Shown here in pieces: positions 25,331-33,569 of a stretch of DNA of 36,107 bases. This DNA comes from Nocardioides luteus (GTDB lineage Bacteria; Actinomycetota; Actinomycetes; Propionibacteriales; Nocardioidaceae), in NCBI RefSeq assembly GCF_000960475.2, contig NZ_JZDQ02000052.1, forward strand, positions 1 to 36,107. Reading direction: 5' to 3'. The stretch's first letter is position 1. The number at the start of each line of letters is the position of its first letter. The notes beneath the pieces were generated by a model. That model was not told where the DNA came from, did not search any database, and saw nothing but the letters and a program-made list of their open reading frames with translations. The translations under genes were made by a program, and so were the position numbers.

Positions 25331-25666
25331 TCAGTCCCTGGTCCGGTCGTTGGTGTCGTCGCGGGTGTTGTCGTCCTTGGTGTTGTCCCGCGTGTTGTCG
25401 CGCGTGTTGTCCCGCGTGGCGTCCTTGGTCGCCCGGGTGACCCCGGTGCCGTTGGTCACGGTGTCGTTCCCGGCGTCGTCGCGGGTGACATCGACAGCGT
25501 CGTCCGCATCGTCGTCGTCCACGTCGTCGACGGTGGTCACCTGCGTACCCACCTTCTCCTCACGCTTGGCGAAGTCGTCGTCCGCGGCAGCGCTCTGGAA
25601 GGTGATCGCACCGGCCGCGACGACACCGACCAGCCCGGTCGCCAGCAACATCGGAAGCTTCTTCAT
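25331..25666 (-). CDS. Secreted Asp-rich repeat protein
   Basis: A 111-residue protein with a Sec signal peptide (MKKLPMLLATGLVGVVAAG...) and a likely cleavage after SAA or SAAA just before DDDFAKREE. The mature part is very acidic, with VDDVDDDDADDAVDV, then a tail of TRDN-type tetrapeptide repeats encoded by 12-bp tandem DNA repeats. It looks like a low-complexity, cation-binding or wall-associated protein; no family is recognised. ATGs stand at 25669 and 25666; the second has better spacing from AGAGGA. It precedes the Ser/Thr kinase gene in the same operon. A palindromic operator-like site lies about 85 bases upstream. Confidence 0.75.
   Translation of the reverse strand: MKKLPMLLATGLVGVVAAGAITFQSAAADDDFAKREEKVGTQVTTVDDVDDDDADDAVDVTRDDAGNDTVTNGTGVTRATKDATRDNTRDNTRDNTKDDNTRDDTNDRTRD
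25381..25416. repeat. 12-bp tandem repeats in the acidic protein gene
   Basis: Three contiguous copies of TGTTGTCSCGCG at 25381-25392, 25393-25404 and 25405-25416, with degenerate copies on both sides. They encode the TRDN repeats of the secreted acidic protein. Confidence 0.8.
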
Positions 25667-25731
25667 CATTCGTCCTCTCGGTTCTGCCCCGGGTGTTCCC
25701 GGCGCCATGCAAGAACCATCTCGGCCGGCGG

Positions 25732-25768
25732 TGAGGTGATCGTGAGACGACCATGAGAGCTCTCTCAT
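25732..25768. promoter_or_regulatory. TGAG direct repeats at 11-bp period with ATGAGAG-CT-CTCTCAT palindrome
   Basis: TGAG occurs at 25732, 25743 and 25754, exactly 11 bp apart, and the last copy is part of the palindrome ATGAGAG-CT-CTCTCAT (25753-25768). This lies between the secreted acidic protein gene (minus) and the gene at 25816 (plus). The 11-bp period is that of OmpR/PhoB-type sites; the same palindrome is found at 22019-22038. Confidence 0.55.
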
Positions 25769-25815
25769 CCGCGAGCCGGTTCGGGTCCTGAGGCGCCGGG
25801 TGGTAGGAACGTCCC

Positions 25816-26250
25816 GTGCAGAGCAGCGAGTGGCGCGAGATCGCGCTCAAGGTCGGTGTCCTGGTCCTGGTCGGGGTGCTGATCTCCGTGGCCGGCTACG
25901 GCTACTCGCGCTCCCGCTTCCGCGAGCACGCCACCGATCAGGCCGAGACCGCCGCCAGCCGGTTCGCCCGGACGACGAGCTGGACCGCGGTCGAGGCGAA
26001 GCCGGAGCTGGTGGCGCAGTGGGCCCGGGCCTGCCCCTCGGTCCAGACCCCGCCGACCGAGAAGACCGCCGACGCCCGCGGCCACCTGGAGAAGGTACGC
26101 ATCACCTCCACCGATCTCACTGAGACCGGCGCCACGGTGGAGCTGACCCCGGACGGCGGCCGGTCGGTGTTCACCCTCGTCGTGACCCGCTCCGGGAAGG
26201 GCAAGGACGAGGAGTGGCACGTCACCGAGGTGACCTGCGCAGCCAGCTGA
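25816..26250 (+). CDS. Membrane-anchored protein of unknown function
   Basis: A 144-residue protein. One helix at about 11-31 (VGVLVLVGVLISVAGYGYS) anchors a roughly 110-residue outer domain with two cysteines (C73 in RACPSV and C141 near the end) that could form a disulfide. I do not recognise the family. The GTG at 25816 has AGGAA eight bases upstream; TAGGAA could instead be a -10 box for a leaderless message. It follows the operator-like site by 47 bases and may share its regulation. The next gene begins 44 bases later. Confidence 0.7.
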   Translation: MQSSEWREIALKVGVLVLVGVLISVAGYGYSRSRFREHATDQAETAASRFARTTSWTAVEAKPELVAQWARACPSVQTPPTEKTADARGHLEKVRITSTDLTETGATVELTPDGGRSVFTLVVTRSGKGKDEEWHVTEVTCAAS

Positions 26251-26294
26251 TCAAAGCCCGTGTCAGATCCCCCGTCGGTGGGTACCACACCGGT

Positions 26295-27377
26295 ATGGAC
26301 ACCGCTGGATTCACCACCCTGTTGAACCGCCCAGGTCCGTACGCCACCGTGCTGGCCGATGTCAGCCAGGACTCGGAGAACGCGGCCCACGCCAAGGAGC
26401 TGCGCGTACGCGCGGTCTGCGAGGAGCTCTCTGCACAGGGCGCTCCGCCGGAGGTCGTGGCACAGGTCTCCGAGCGGCTGGAGACGAACCTGCACCAGCC
26501 CGCGCCGCTGGCGCACGTCGTCGTCGCGACGCCCGAGGGGATCGCCTTCGACGAGGTGGCCGTCGCCGAGGTCCCGAACCAGGTCGCTACCTGGGACGCA
26601 CTGCCCGACCTGGGCTCCTGGATCGCCGCCCGTGACGCCTCGATGCCGTTCGTGCTGGTCATGGTCGACCACGCCGGCGGCGAGATCTCGCTGTGGGACT
26701 CGGGGATGCCCCGGCCCACGGACACGACCACCGTCGAGGGCGACGAGCTCGAGCACGTGCACAAGGTCCGCGACAACGTCGGCTGGGCCGCCTACCGCAT
26801 GCAGCAGACCACCGACAACGTCTGGCGCCACAACGCCGACAAGGTGGCCGAGGAGGTGACCCGGCTGATCCGCGACCACGGCCACGACCTCGTGCTCGTC
26901 GGCGGCGACCCGACCTCGGTCGCCCGGCTGCAGGAGGACCTCGCCGGCCAACCGGTCGAGGTGGTCGAGCTGGCGAGCGGCCAGCGTGCCGAGGACGGCG
27001 GCGACCTGGCTCGCGACGACGCGATCCGCAGCGCGCTGCTCGACCGTGTCGTACGCCGCCGCACCGCGCTCGTCGGACGGCTCGAGCAGGCCTGGGGCCG
27101 GGGCGACCGCGCGGCCACCGGGATTCGCGACGTCGCCGACGCCTTCGTCACCGGCCGCGTCGAGACGCTGCTGATCGACCCCGACGCGCTCGCCGGACAC
27201 ACCCTCGACCCGGCGGACCACCCCGGTCTCACCTTCGGCGAGGCCCCCGTCTCCGGTCCGGTCGACGCCGACGAGGCGCTCATCGCCGCGGCGGTCCTCA
27301 CCGACGCCGAGGTGTCCGTCCTGCCCGCCAGCGTGCTCGGCGGCGCACCGGTCGCCGCCCTGCTGCGCTGGTCCTGA
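26295..27377 (+). CDS. baeRF-type (eRF1/Vms1-fold) protein, Rv2629-like
   Basis: A 360-residue protein that resembles actinobacterial bacterial eRF1-like proteins (baeRF family 2, Rv2629 group). Marks include the N-terminal LLNRPGPYATVLADVSQDSEN, the central KVAEEVTRLI region and LVLVGGDPTSVARLQEDL (about 196-213), with an L7Ae-like C-terminal half (TDAEVSVLPASVLGGAPVAALLRW). Vms1/ANKZF1 relatives release peptides from stalled ribosomes, and Rv2629 belongs to the hypoxia (DosR) regulon; a ribosome-linked stress role is therefore inferred. The ATG at 26295 (MDTAGFTTLL) is chosen by homology; no strong ribosome site is visible. Confidence 0.8.
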   Translation: MDTAGFTTLLNRPGPYATVLADVSQDSENAAHAKELRVRAVCEELSAQGAPPEVVAQVSERLETNLHQPAPLAHVVVATPEGIAFDEVAVAEVPNQVATWDALPDLGSWIAARDASMPFVLVMVDHAGGEISLWDSGMPRPTDTTTVEGDELEHVHKVRDNVGWAAYRMQQTTDNVWRHNADKVAEEVTRLIRDHGHDLVLVGGDPTSVARLQEDLAGQPVEVVELASGQRAEDGGDLARDDAIRSALLDRVVRRRTALVGRLEQAWGRGDRAATGIRDVADAFVTGRVETLLIDPDALAGHTLDPADHPGLTFGEAPVSGPVDADEALIAAAVLTDAEVSVLPASVLGGAPVAALLRWS

Positions 27378-27397
27378 CCCGCCTCAGCGGCAGCGGC

Positions 27398-28327
27398 TCA
27401 GCGGCGCCAGGCCCGGATCTTGTCGGGCTCGGTGTCGGGAGACTCCGTGGCCGCCCAGACCTTGCGCCACTCCGCGATCTCCTCACCGGCGGGATCGGGC
27501 GTGCGTGACTCCGCGGCGCGGCGCATCGAGGCGTACCAGTCGGTGGCGTCCTCGTCGAGCAGCCTGGCCACCGCCGCCCTGATCCGGGGCGCGAACTCGC
27601 GCATCGACTCGCCTTCGGCCGGGCGGAGCGGCTCCCCGAAACGTACGGTCAGCTGACGGCGACCCCCGGAGGAGTCCTTGCCGGGCCAGTTCACCCCGCG
27701 CGGCATCGCCGCATAGGTGCCACGGTGGGCGATCGGGACGACCGGGACGCCGTACTCGATGGCCAGGTAGGCGGCACCGGACCGGAACCGGCCGACGGTG
27801 CCGTCCTTGGACCGGGTGCCCTCGGGGAAAACGACCAGCGACCAGCCGTCGGCGAGCACCTCCCCCGGCGCGTTCGCGAGCGCGCCGCCGCGGCGGTCGA
27901 TCGGCAGCGTGTTGAAGACCAGCGAGGAGCCCACCGCCCGCCACCAGGTGTCGAAGAAGTAGTCGGCCGCGGCCGCCACCGCGGTCTTGCGCCGCCATCT
28001 GTCCGGGAGCGACAGCAGGATGAGCGGGGTGTCGAGGTGGGAGGCGTGGTTGGCCACGAAGATCACCGGCCCGTCGAGACGCTCGAGCACGTCGAGGCCC
28101 TCGACCTGGGTCTTCACCTGCGACCGGAAGACCGCCTCGAGCCCTGCCTGGGCGACCTCCCGGACCGCCCGCGCGGCTGGCCTCCGCGACCACTCGTTGT
28201 CGAAGACCGTCGTCGTCGCCGGCGGCACGAACGGCTCCGCCGACCGCGGCACCTGCGCCCGGTGACCCCACCGCCAGCCCCGCTGAAACAGTCGTACGTC
28301 GCGGGCGGTGTCCTTCCAGAAGCTCAT
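27398..28327 (-). CDS. PlsC-type 1-acyl-sn-glycerol-3-phosphate acyltransferase
   Basis: A 309-residue acyltransferase. Motif I NHASHLD (93-99, HX4D) and motif III FPEGTRS (167-173) are intact, with VVPIAHRGTY as the fourth block. The family moves an acyl group from acyl-CoA to lysophosphatidic acid or to another alcohol. No clear transmembrane helix is seen, so it is probably a peripheral membrane enzyme. The ATG at 28327 has GGAGG seven bases upstream. It is the last gene of a cluster with a LarA-like enzyme, an alcohol dehydrogenase and a reductase-phosphatase fusion. A 28-codon frame fills the gap before it with ATGA joins on both sides. Confidence 0.87.
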   Translation of the reverse strand: MSFWKDTARDVRLFQRGWRWGHRAQVPRSAEPFVPPATTTVFDNEWSRRPAARAVREVAQAGLEAVFRSQVKTQVEGLDVLERLDGPVIFVANHASHLDTPLILLSLPDRWRRKTAVAAAADYFFDTWWRAVGSSLVFNTLPIDRRGGALANAPGEVLADGWSLVVFPEGTRSKDGTVGRFRSGAAYLAIEYGVPVVPIAHRGTYAAMPRGVNWPGKDSSGGRRQLTVRFGEPLRPAEGESMREFAPRIRAAVARLLDEDATDWYASMRRAAESRTPDPAGEEIAEWRKVWAATESPDTEPDKIRAWRR

Positions 28328-28410
28328 CGGGCCACCTCCGTAGCGCAAGCGCCAGAATACGGACGCGGCCCGATGAAAGATCCAACGTTCACTCGCTGAC
28401 GCTCGCTCAT
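28324..28410 (-). CDS. Possible 28-residue small ORF bridging two genes
   Basis: The frame starts at an ATG that overlaps the LarA-like stop (ATGA) and ends at a TGA overlapping the acyltransferase ATG (ATGA). It would encode 28 residues (MSERQRVNVG... to ...CATEVAR) with no recognised domain. Its double coupling suggests either a translated linker that carries ribosomes to the acyltransferase gene or an old remnant. Chance is not excluded at this length and GC content. Confidence 0.35.
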   Translation of the reverse strand: MSERQRVNVGSFIGPRPYSGACATEVAR

Positions 28411-29987
28411 CGCACGTCCGCCAGCAGGTGCGGAGGGTTGCGCAGGTAGGTGATCGACGGCGACGGCCCGACGGTCGAGGACGCCATCTCGAGCGCGTCC
28501 CGCAGGGTCGAGGCCGACCGGAAGCCCATCCGAGCCGCCGCCTTCGGGTTCCCGCCGACCCAGATGACATCGCCGAGGTGGTCGAGCGCGTGCGCGATCC
28601 AGTACCACATGTAGAACGGGTGGACGCCGTGGTAGGCGTTCGAGGTGCGGTAGAGGTGGACGTACCAGGGATCGGTGGCGAACTGCTCCTCGAACTTCGG
28701 CCCGATCAGGGCGGGATCGGTCGTGTCGGCCAGCACCTCCTCGTAGAAGTCCACGTAGGAGGGGTGGGTGAGGGTGTTGAAGCCCTCGTCGAGCGGGTGG
28801 TAGAGGATCGCGACGCCGCCCTCGCGCACGACCGGCTGCCGCAGGTAGGAGTTGAAGTAGTAGCCCAGGCCCATGCAAGCGGCCAGGATCGGGTTCATGG
28901 TCGAGTTGACGTTGTAGGGGCCCAGATAGGGCACGCCCATCACCATCACGTCGGACTGTCCCTCGACCTTGACCCGCTGCTGCTGGTGGACGCGCTGCAC
29001 GGTGAGCTCGTGGACCGGCTCGACGGCGCCGGCGGTGATCCCGGTCAGGCCGTAGTTGGAGCGCAGGTCGTGGAACATCTTGTGGCGCATCTTCTGCGGG
29101 GCCACGGCCAGCCCGCGGCGCAGGCCCAGGACGGTGGCCTGGTCGCGCAGCGACCACTCCCACTCGCGCTTCAGGAGCGTGTCATAGGGGCGACCGAACA
29201 CCTCGTTGTCGAGCGTCGTCTCGATCTGGAAGACCTTGACGTTCTCCCCGATCAGCCGGCCCATCCGCCAGGCCGAGGAGTGCATCTCGGAGTGCTTGTG
29301 GTCCATGAAGCTTCGCGAGTGGACCATCGTCTTGGCGTTGTGGTGGTGCTTGATCGACTTGTAGGACGCCAGCCCGATGCCGACCGACTTGTGGCCGCCG
29401 TCCATCGCGACCAGGTTGACGTTGACGTAGATCAGCAGGTCGGAGGTGGCCGCCCGCTTGTTGATCTCGACGTCCTCGCCCTTCTCGGTGACGCCCATGT
29501 GCTCGAGGTTGGCGCGATCCTCGGCGTCGTGGTTGTAGAGCAGCCCCTGCGGCGCGAAGCTGCGGAAGACGCGCTCACCGACGATGTGCTTCATCTCGGC
29601 GTCGGTCATCCGGCGGTGCAGGGCGAGCGCCGCGATGATCTCGACGTCGTCGACACCCTTCTCGGCCGCGATCGTGAGCACCTGCTCGATGATCCGGCCC
29701 CGGATGTCGGGCGCCTTCATGGTGGGCAGCGGCAGGGAGAGGTCGTCGAAGGCGATGGTCAGCCGCATCCCCGGGAACATCAGCTCGCGCAGCGGCTCGG
29801 AGTCGACCGGGTTCTCCAGGGCCTCCCGGATCGCCTCCTCGACATCCGGCACCGTCGGCAGCGACTCGGGCGGGTAGACCACCCGGGTGCCCTGCGGGAA
29901 CTCCTCCAGCCGGAACCCGAGCCCCTCGTGGACGAGCAGGGGCGGCGTACGGTCGTCGACCTCCAGCACGAAGCCTGGGCGTGTCAT
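28407..29987 (-). CDS. LarA-like protein (lactate racemase / nickel-pincer family, DUF2088)
   Basis: A 526-residue protein of the LarA superfamily, whose founders use a nickel pincer nucleotide to racemise or epimerise 2-hydroxyacids by hydride transfer. Family marks: AFDDLSLPLP (79-88), LHRRMT (123-128, with H124 at the place of catalytic H108 of LarA) and GGHKSVGIGLASYKSIKHHH (197-216), whose K200 fits the pincer-bearing lysine and whose His cluster fits the nickel ligand. The second acid/base His (H174) seems replaced by Asn191 by eye alignment. The chain is about 100 residues longer than lactate racemase. The substrate is unknown. The ATG at 29987 has AAGGAGAG upstream. It lies between an alcohol dehydrogenase and an acyltransferase gene; no larBCE pincer-synthesis genes are in this window. 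Confidence 0.82.
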   Translation of the reverse strand: MTRPGFVLEVDDRTPPLLVHEGLGFRLEEFPQGTRVVYPPESLPTVPDVEEAIREALENPVDSEPLRELMFPGMRLTIAFDDLSLPLPTMKAPDIRGRIIEQVLTIAAEKGVDDVEIIAALALHRRMTDAEMKHIVGERVFRSFAPQGLLYNHDAEDRANLEHMGVTEKGEDVEINKRAATSDLLIYVNVNLVAMDGGHKSVGIGLASYKSIKHHHNAKTMVHSRSFMDHKHSEMHSSAWRMGRLIGENVKVFQIETTLDNEVFGRPYDTLLKREWEWSLRDQATVLGLRRGLAVAPQKMRHKMFHDLRSNYGLTGITAGAVEPVHELTVQRVHQQQRVKVEGQSDVMVMGVPYLGPYNVNSTMNPILAACMGLGYYFNSYLRQPVVREGGVAILYHPLDEGFNTLTHPSYVDFYEEVLADTTDPALIGPKFEEQFATDPWYVHLYRTSNAYHGVHPFYMWYWIAHALDHLGDVIWVGGNPKAAARMGFRSASTLRDALEMASSTVGPSPSITYLRNPPHLLADVR

Positions 29988-30018
29988 CGATGACTCTCCT
30001 TCTTCAAGACGGCTCTGC

Positions 30019-31209
30019 TCAATTCGTTCGGCGGGGGTCGAACGCCACCTTGACGGTGCCGAGCCGACCGGCTGAGTGGGCATGGTCGAGAGCCTCGCGC
30101 CAGCGGTGGAGCGGGTAGGGCGCGACGCTCTTGGCGAGCCGGCACATGGCGTCGTGGCCGACCAGGTCGAGCGCGGTGGCGAAGTCGCCGGTCCCCCGCG
30201 AGGAGGCGTACGTCCCGACCACCTCGAGCTCCCGGAACCAGGCCGCGGACAGATCGGCGGAGGCGGGCATCCCGGAGAGCACCACGCGGCCGCCTGCGCG
30301 GGTGGCGTGCAGGCAGGTCTGCAGCGACTCCTTGGAGCCGACCGCGTCGACGGTCACGTCCACCCCGCCGAGCAGGTAGGGGGACGAGAGCATCTCCGGC
30401 TCGAGCATGAAAGCGCTGGTCGCCCGGCGGATCCTGCGCAGCGTCTCGGACGGCGCGACCACCTCCGTCGCGCCGAACTCCATGGCCAGCTCGCGCTGGT
30501 GGGCGTGCTTGGCGACGACCACGATCTCGCCGGCGTCGGTGAGCTCGCGCAGGGCCAGCGTGGCCAGCAGGCCGACCGAGCCGGCACCCGAGACGAGCAC
30601 CCGGTCGCCCGGCTTGATCGCGGCCCGCCGCGCCGTGTGGACCGCGCAGGCGACCGGCTCGGCGAGCAGCGCCTGCTCGTCGGAGTAGCCCTCCGGCACC
30701 ACATGCAGCTGCGAGCGGTGCACCGAGAGCTGCTGGGACCAGCCGCCGCCGGTGTCGTGGCAGAACCCGGTCTGCAGCCCGGAGGAGATGTCGCCGACGG
30801 TGATCCGGGAGCACCGGTTGGTCTCGCCCCGCGCACACGCCTCGCACGCCTCCAGGCCGCGCGCGGCGCAGGTCAGGACCGGGTCGACGACCACGCGGGT
30901 GCCGGCCTCCAGGTCGCCGCAGGGGTCGAGCAGCTCACCGACGATCTCGTGGCCGGGCACGAACGGCAGGCTCACCAGCGGCTGGAAGTAGAGGGAGGTC
31001 TTCCCCGACAGCATCCCCAGGTCTGACCCGCAGATGCCGGAGAGCGAGACCCGCAGGCGGGCCCAGCCCTCGTGCTCGACCTTCGGCGGGTCCAGCGTCA
31101 CCATCCGCAGCGGCGCCGCGGCCCCGGTGAGCAGCAGCGGCAGCCGGCCGCCGGCGACCTTGCCCAGCGCCGTCTTGGCGACACTGCGGTACATCTCGAG
31201 CGCAAGCAT
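30019..31209 (-). CDS. Zinc-dependent alcohol dehydrogenase (MDR family)
   Basis: A 396-residue medium-chain dehydrogenase. Catalytic zinc ligands C60 (GICGSD) and H87-E88 (VPGHEIVGE); structural zinc cysteines C114, C122, C125 and C133, with extra residues between the first two that widen the usual lobe; Rossmann motif SGAGSVGLLA near 205. It should oxidise an alcohol or reduce a ketone or aldehyde with NAD(P). The ATG at 31209 follows GAGGAGGGG, 11 bases after the reductase-phosphatase stop, so cotranscription is likely. In context it may act on the same lipid or hydroxyacid as its neighbours. Confidence 0.88.
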   Translation of the reverse strand: MLALEMYRSVAKTALGKVAGGRLPLLLTGAAAPLRMVTLDPPKVEHEGWARLRVSLSGICGSDLGMLSGKTSLYFQPLVSLPFVPGHEIVGELLDPCGDLEAGTRVVVDPVLTCAARGLEACEACARGETNRCSRITVGDISSGLQTGFCHDTGGGWSQQLSVHRSQLHVVPEGYSDEQALLAEPVACAVHTARRAAIKPGDRVLVSGAGSVGLLATLALRELTDAGEIVVVAKHAHQRELAMEFGATEVVAPSETLRRIRRATSAFMLEPEMLSSPYLLGGVDVTVDAVGSKESLQTCLHATRAGGRVVLSGMPASADLSAAWFRELEVVGTYASSRGTGDFATALDLVGHDAMCRLAKSVAPYPLHRWREALDHAHSAGRLGTVKVAFDPRRTN

Positions 31210-31220
31210 TCAGCCCCTCC

Positions 31221-33482
31221 TCATCGGCGCAGCCCGGCCGGATCGAGCGTGCGGCTCGCGTGCCCCGGGGACTCCCAGTCGACGATCGCCCAGTGCGACT
31301 TCTTGGCATGCCGGAAGAGAGGTACGTCGGGCCGGACCGCCACCGGATGCCCGACCGCCGCCAGCAACGGGAGGTCCGAGTGCGAGTCGGCGTAGGCGAA
31401 GCAGTCGGCCGTCGAGATGCCCTCGCGACGCGACCACTCGCGGACGAACGACCCGCGCGACTCCCCGACCAGCGGCGAGGCGGCCAGGTGGCCGGTGCAG
31501 TAGCCACGGTCGTCGACGGCCAGATCGGCCGCCTCGATGTGGTCGAACAGCGGCAGCAGCGGCCGGGTCAGCGGCCGGATCGCGCCGGTGACCAGCACCG
31601 TCAGGTGCCCCGCGGCGCGGTGCTCCCGGATCCGCCGGACCGCGTCCGGGGCCAGCCGCCCGAGGATGTGCGTGGTCAGGTGCTCGTCGACGATCCCGTC
31701 CAGGTCGGAGAGCCGCGCACCGGCGTACTCCTTGTAGACCGTACGCAGCAGCGAGCTGCGCTCGGCACGGTCCGCCCACACGTACTTGGGGACCTTGCCG
31801 GCCATCCGGGCGATCTCCGCGGCCTTCTTGGTGCCCGACAGCTCGCCGAGGCGCAGCCACAGGTAGGTCTCGATCACGTTGGAGGACATCAGGGTGCCGT
31901 CGAGGTCGAAGAAGGCCGCGACCCGCTTCTCCTCGGTGGGCGAGGTCGCCGAGATCCGCGGCATGCGCCCGGGAACCGGCTTCTTGCGCAGCTTGCGGAG
32001 CTCGTCGAGCTCGCGGACCGGCTTGGTCACCGACGGCACGTGGATGTCGTGGAGATACTCGTGCCAGTCGATCACGCCGGTGTCGAAGGCGAAGGTCTCC
32101 TGGTCGGCCGGCGACAGCGACCGGTAGAGCGCGAGCGTGTTGGCGTCGACGAAGCGCAGATCGGCCTGGGCGTACTCCTTGTAGAGGTCCAGGTAGCGCC
32201 GCAGGAACTTCAGTCGCCGGCCCTGCCGGTCGAGGTCGCGCGCCCAGCCGCGGGTGCGGTCGCTGCGCGGGGCCAGCCCGAGCAGCGTGTCGGCGATCTT
32301 GTGCACCTTCTCGCCGGTCGCCATCACCCGCTCGACCGAGGCCCCGCCGGGGAACGTCCACTCCGGCAGGCGCGCCGCGCCACGGTCGCCGGCCGCGAAC
32401 GGCTCCTTGGAGAAGTAGGCCCGCACGGTCTCGTAGAGCATCCCGAACGTCACCGGGTTGCGATCGCCCGAGGCGAGATGGAAGTAGGCCGGATCGCCGT
32501 GCGCGGGCGGGTGGGCCAGGCAGGCGACGATCGAGGCGACCACGTGGTCGACGGGCACGATGTCGATGGCGGTGTCCGCGGCGGCCGGGAAGAGCGGGAG
32601 CTCGCCGCGCCCGTAGGCGAGGATCAGCGGCTCGGCCATCTTGAAACCCTCGATCCATCCCGGATGCGGGCGGGTGAGGGCCGACTCGATGATCGCCGGG
32701 CGGTAGATCGTGGCCCGGTTGCCCCGGGCGGCGTGGGCCTCGACGACCCGCTCCCCCAGCGCCTTGGTGAAGGTGTAGCAGTCGGTCCAGCCGAGCGAGC
32801 GCGCCCGCTCGGTGCCGAGGCGCACGAGCTCGTCCTTCACCCACTTCTTCCGCGCCTCCTCCGCGGCAGCGGCGGCGGTCATCAGGCCCGCGCGGCCGTG
32901 CTCGCGCTCGGCCTGCTTGCGCAGTCTGGAGATGACCTCGACGCCGCGCGAACGCTCCTCGACGGCGGCCCGCTGCGCCAGTCCCCAGGTGAGCTCGGCC
33001 TCGACGTCCACCGCGTGGTCGACCGGCCCCTCGGGGATGTGGCCCCTTCTCCGGCCGGAGACATAGGCGGTCGAGACATGCAGGTAGTGGATGTCGCGCC
33101 CGGTCTCCTCGACCCGCTTGAGCAGCTCCCGCACGCCGACGACATTGGTGACGAACCCTTCGTCGACCGGCGGGTCGAAGGACACATCGCCCGCCGAGTG
33201 CACCACCGCGTCGAGATCGTCCGGCAGCGCGGGCGGGTCGGAGAGGTCCCCCTCGACGACGTTCACCTGCGCGTCGGCGACCGTCTCGAAGATCGGCTTG
33301 GCCAGCAGCTTCGCGATCCGGTCGGTCCCCGAGGTCGATCCCTTGGGGCGCACCAGCACGCTGAGGCGTACGTCCGGAACCTCGGTCAGCAGCAGGTGCA
33401 GCAGGGCCTCCCCGACGAATCCGGTCACGCCCGTGAGCAGGACGTGCTGTCCCGCGAGCCGTTCTCTGATCTCAGAGGTCAC
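31221..33482 (-). CDS. Fatty-acyl-reductase-like SDR fused to a HAD-IB phosphatase
   Basis: A 753-residue two-domain protein. The N-terminal part (about 10-480) is an extended short-chain dehydrogenase of the Male-sterility/NAD-binding_4 type used by fatty-acyl-CoA and thioester reductases: LLTGVTGFVGE (15-25), VSTAY (137-141) and catalytic YTFTK (236-240). The C-terminal part (about 518-753) is a HAD-IB (SerB/CicA-like) phosphatase with FFDLDGTL (524-531), VTGA and ADSHSDLPLL. The pair could reduce an acyl thioester and remove a phosphate in one lipid pathway; this is inferred. The GTG at 33482 is preferred to TTG at 33500; neither has a ribosome site. First gene of the four-gene cluster. 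Confidence 0.87.
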   Translation of the reverse strand: MTSEIRERLAGQHVLLTGVTGFVGEALLHLLLTEVPDVRLSVLVRPKGSTSGTDRIAKLLAKPIFETVADAQVNVVEGDLSDPPALPDDLDAVVHSAGDVSFDPPVDEGFVTNVVGVRELLKRVEETGRDIHYLHVSTAYVSGRRRGHIPEGPVDHAVDVEAELTWGLAQRAAVEERSRGVEVISRLRKQAEREHGRAGLMTAAAAAEEARKKWVKDELVRLGTERARSLGWTDCYTFTKALGERVVEAHAARGNRATIYRPAIIESALTRPHPGWIEGFKMAEPLILAYGRGELPLFPAAADTAIDIVPVDHVVASIVACLAHPPAHGDPAYFHLASGDRNPVTFGMLYETVRAYFSKEPFAAGDRGAARLPEWTFPGGASVERVMATGEKVHKIADTLLGLAPRSDRTRGWARDLDRQGRRLKFLRRYLDLYKEYAQADLRFVDANTLALYRSLSPADQETFAFDTGVIDWHEYLHDIHVPSVTKPVRELDELRKLRKKPVPGRMPRISATSPTEEKRVAAFFDLDGTLMSSNVIETYLWLRLGELSGTKKAAEIARMAGKVPKYVWADRAERSSLLRTVYKEYAGARLSDLDGIVDEHLTTHILGRLAPDAVRRIREHRAAGHLTVLVTGAIRPLTRPLLPLFDHIEAADLAVDDRGYCTGHLAASPLVGESRGSFVREWSRREGISTADCFAYADSHSDLPLLAAVGHPVAVRPDVPLFRHAKKSHWAIVDWESPGHASRTLDPAGLRR

Positions 33483-33569
33483 CCGGGTGATTCTGCCCAA
33501 TCCAGCAAAGTCCGCACGTCAATTCTGTTCAAATCGGCACCCAACCTTTCGCCGGGCTCGATACGTGTC
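33479..33569. promoter_or_regulatory. Divergent promoter region with palindrome and possible ECF promoter
   Basis: TCACCCGGGTGA (33479-33490) is a perfect palindrome that covers the GTG start of the reductase-phosphatase gene. On the plus strand AACC (33543-33546), a 17-base spacer and CGTGTC (33564-33569) resemble an ECF sigma promoter ahead of the propeller / sigma factor operon. Confidence 0.35.

Noticed and set aside
25680..25717. GGTTCT...AGAACC inverted repeat upstream of the acidic protein
   Set aside because: Only 6-bp arms with a 26-base spacer, which is expected by chance in a region this size.
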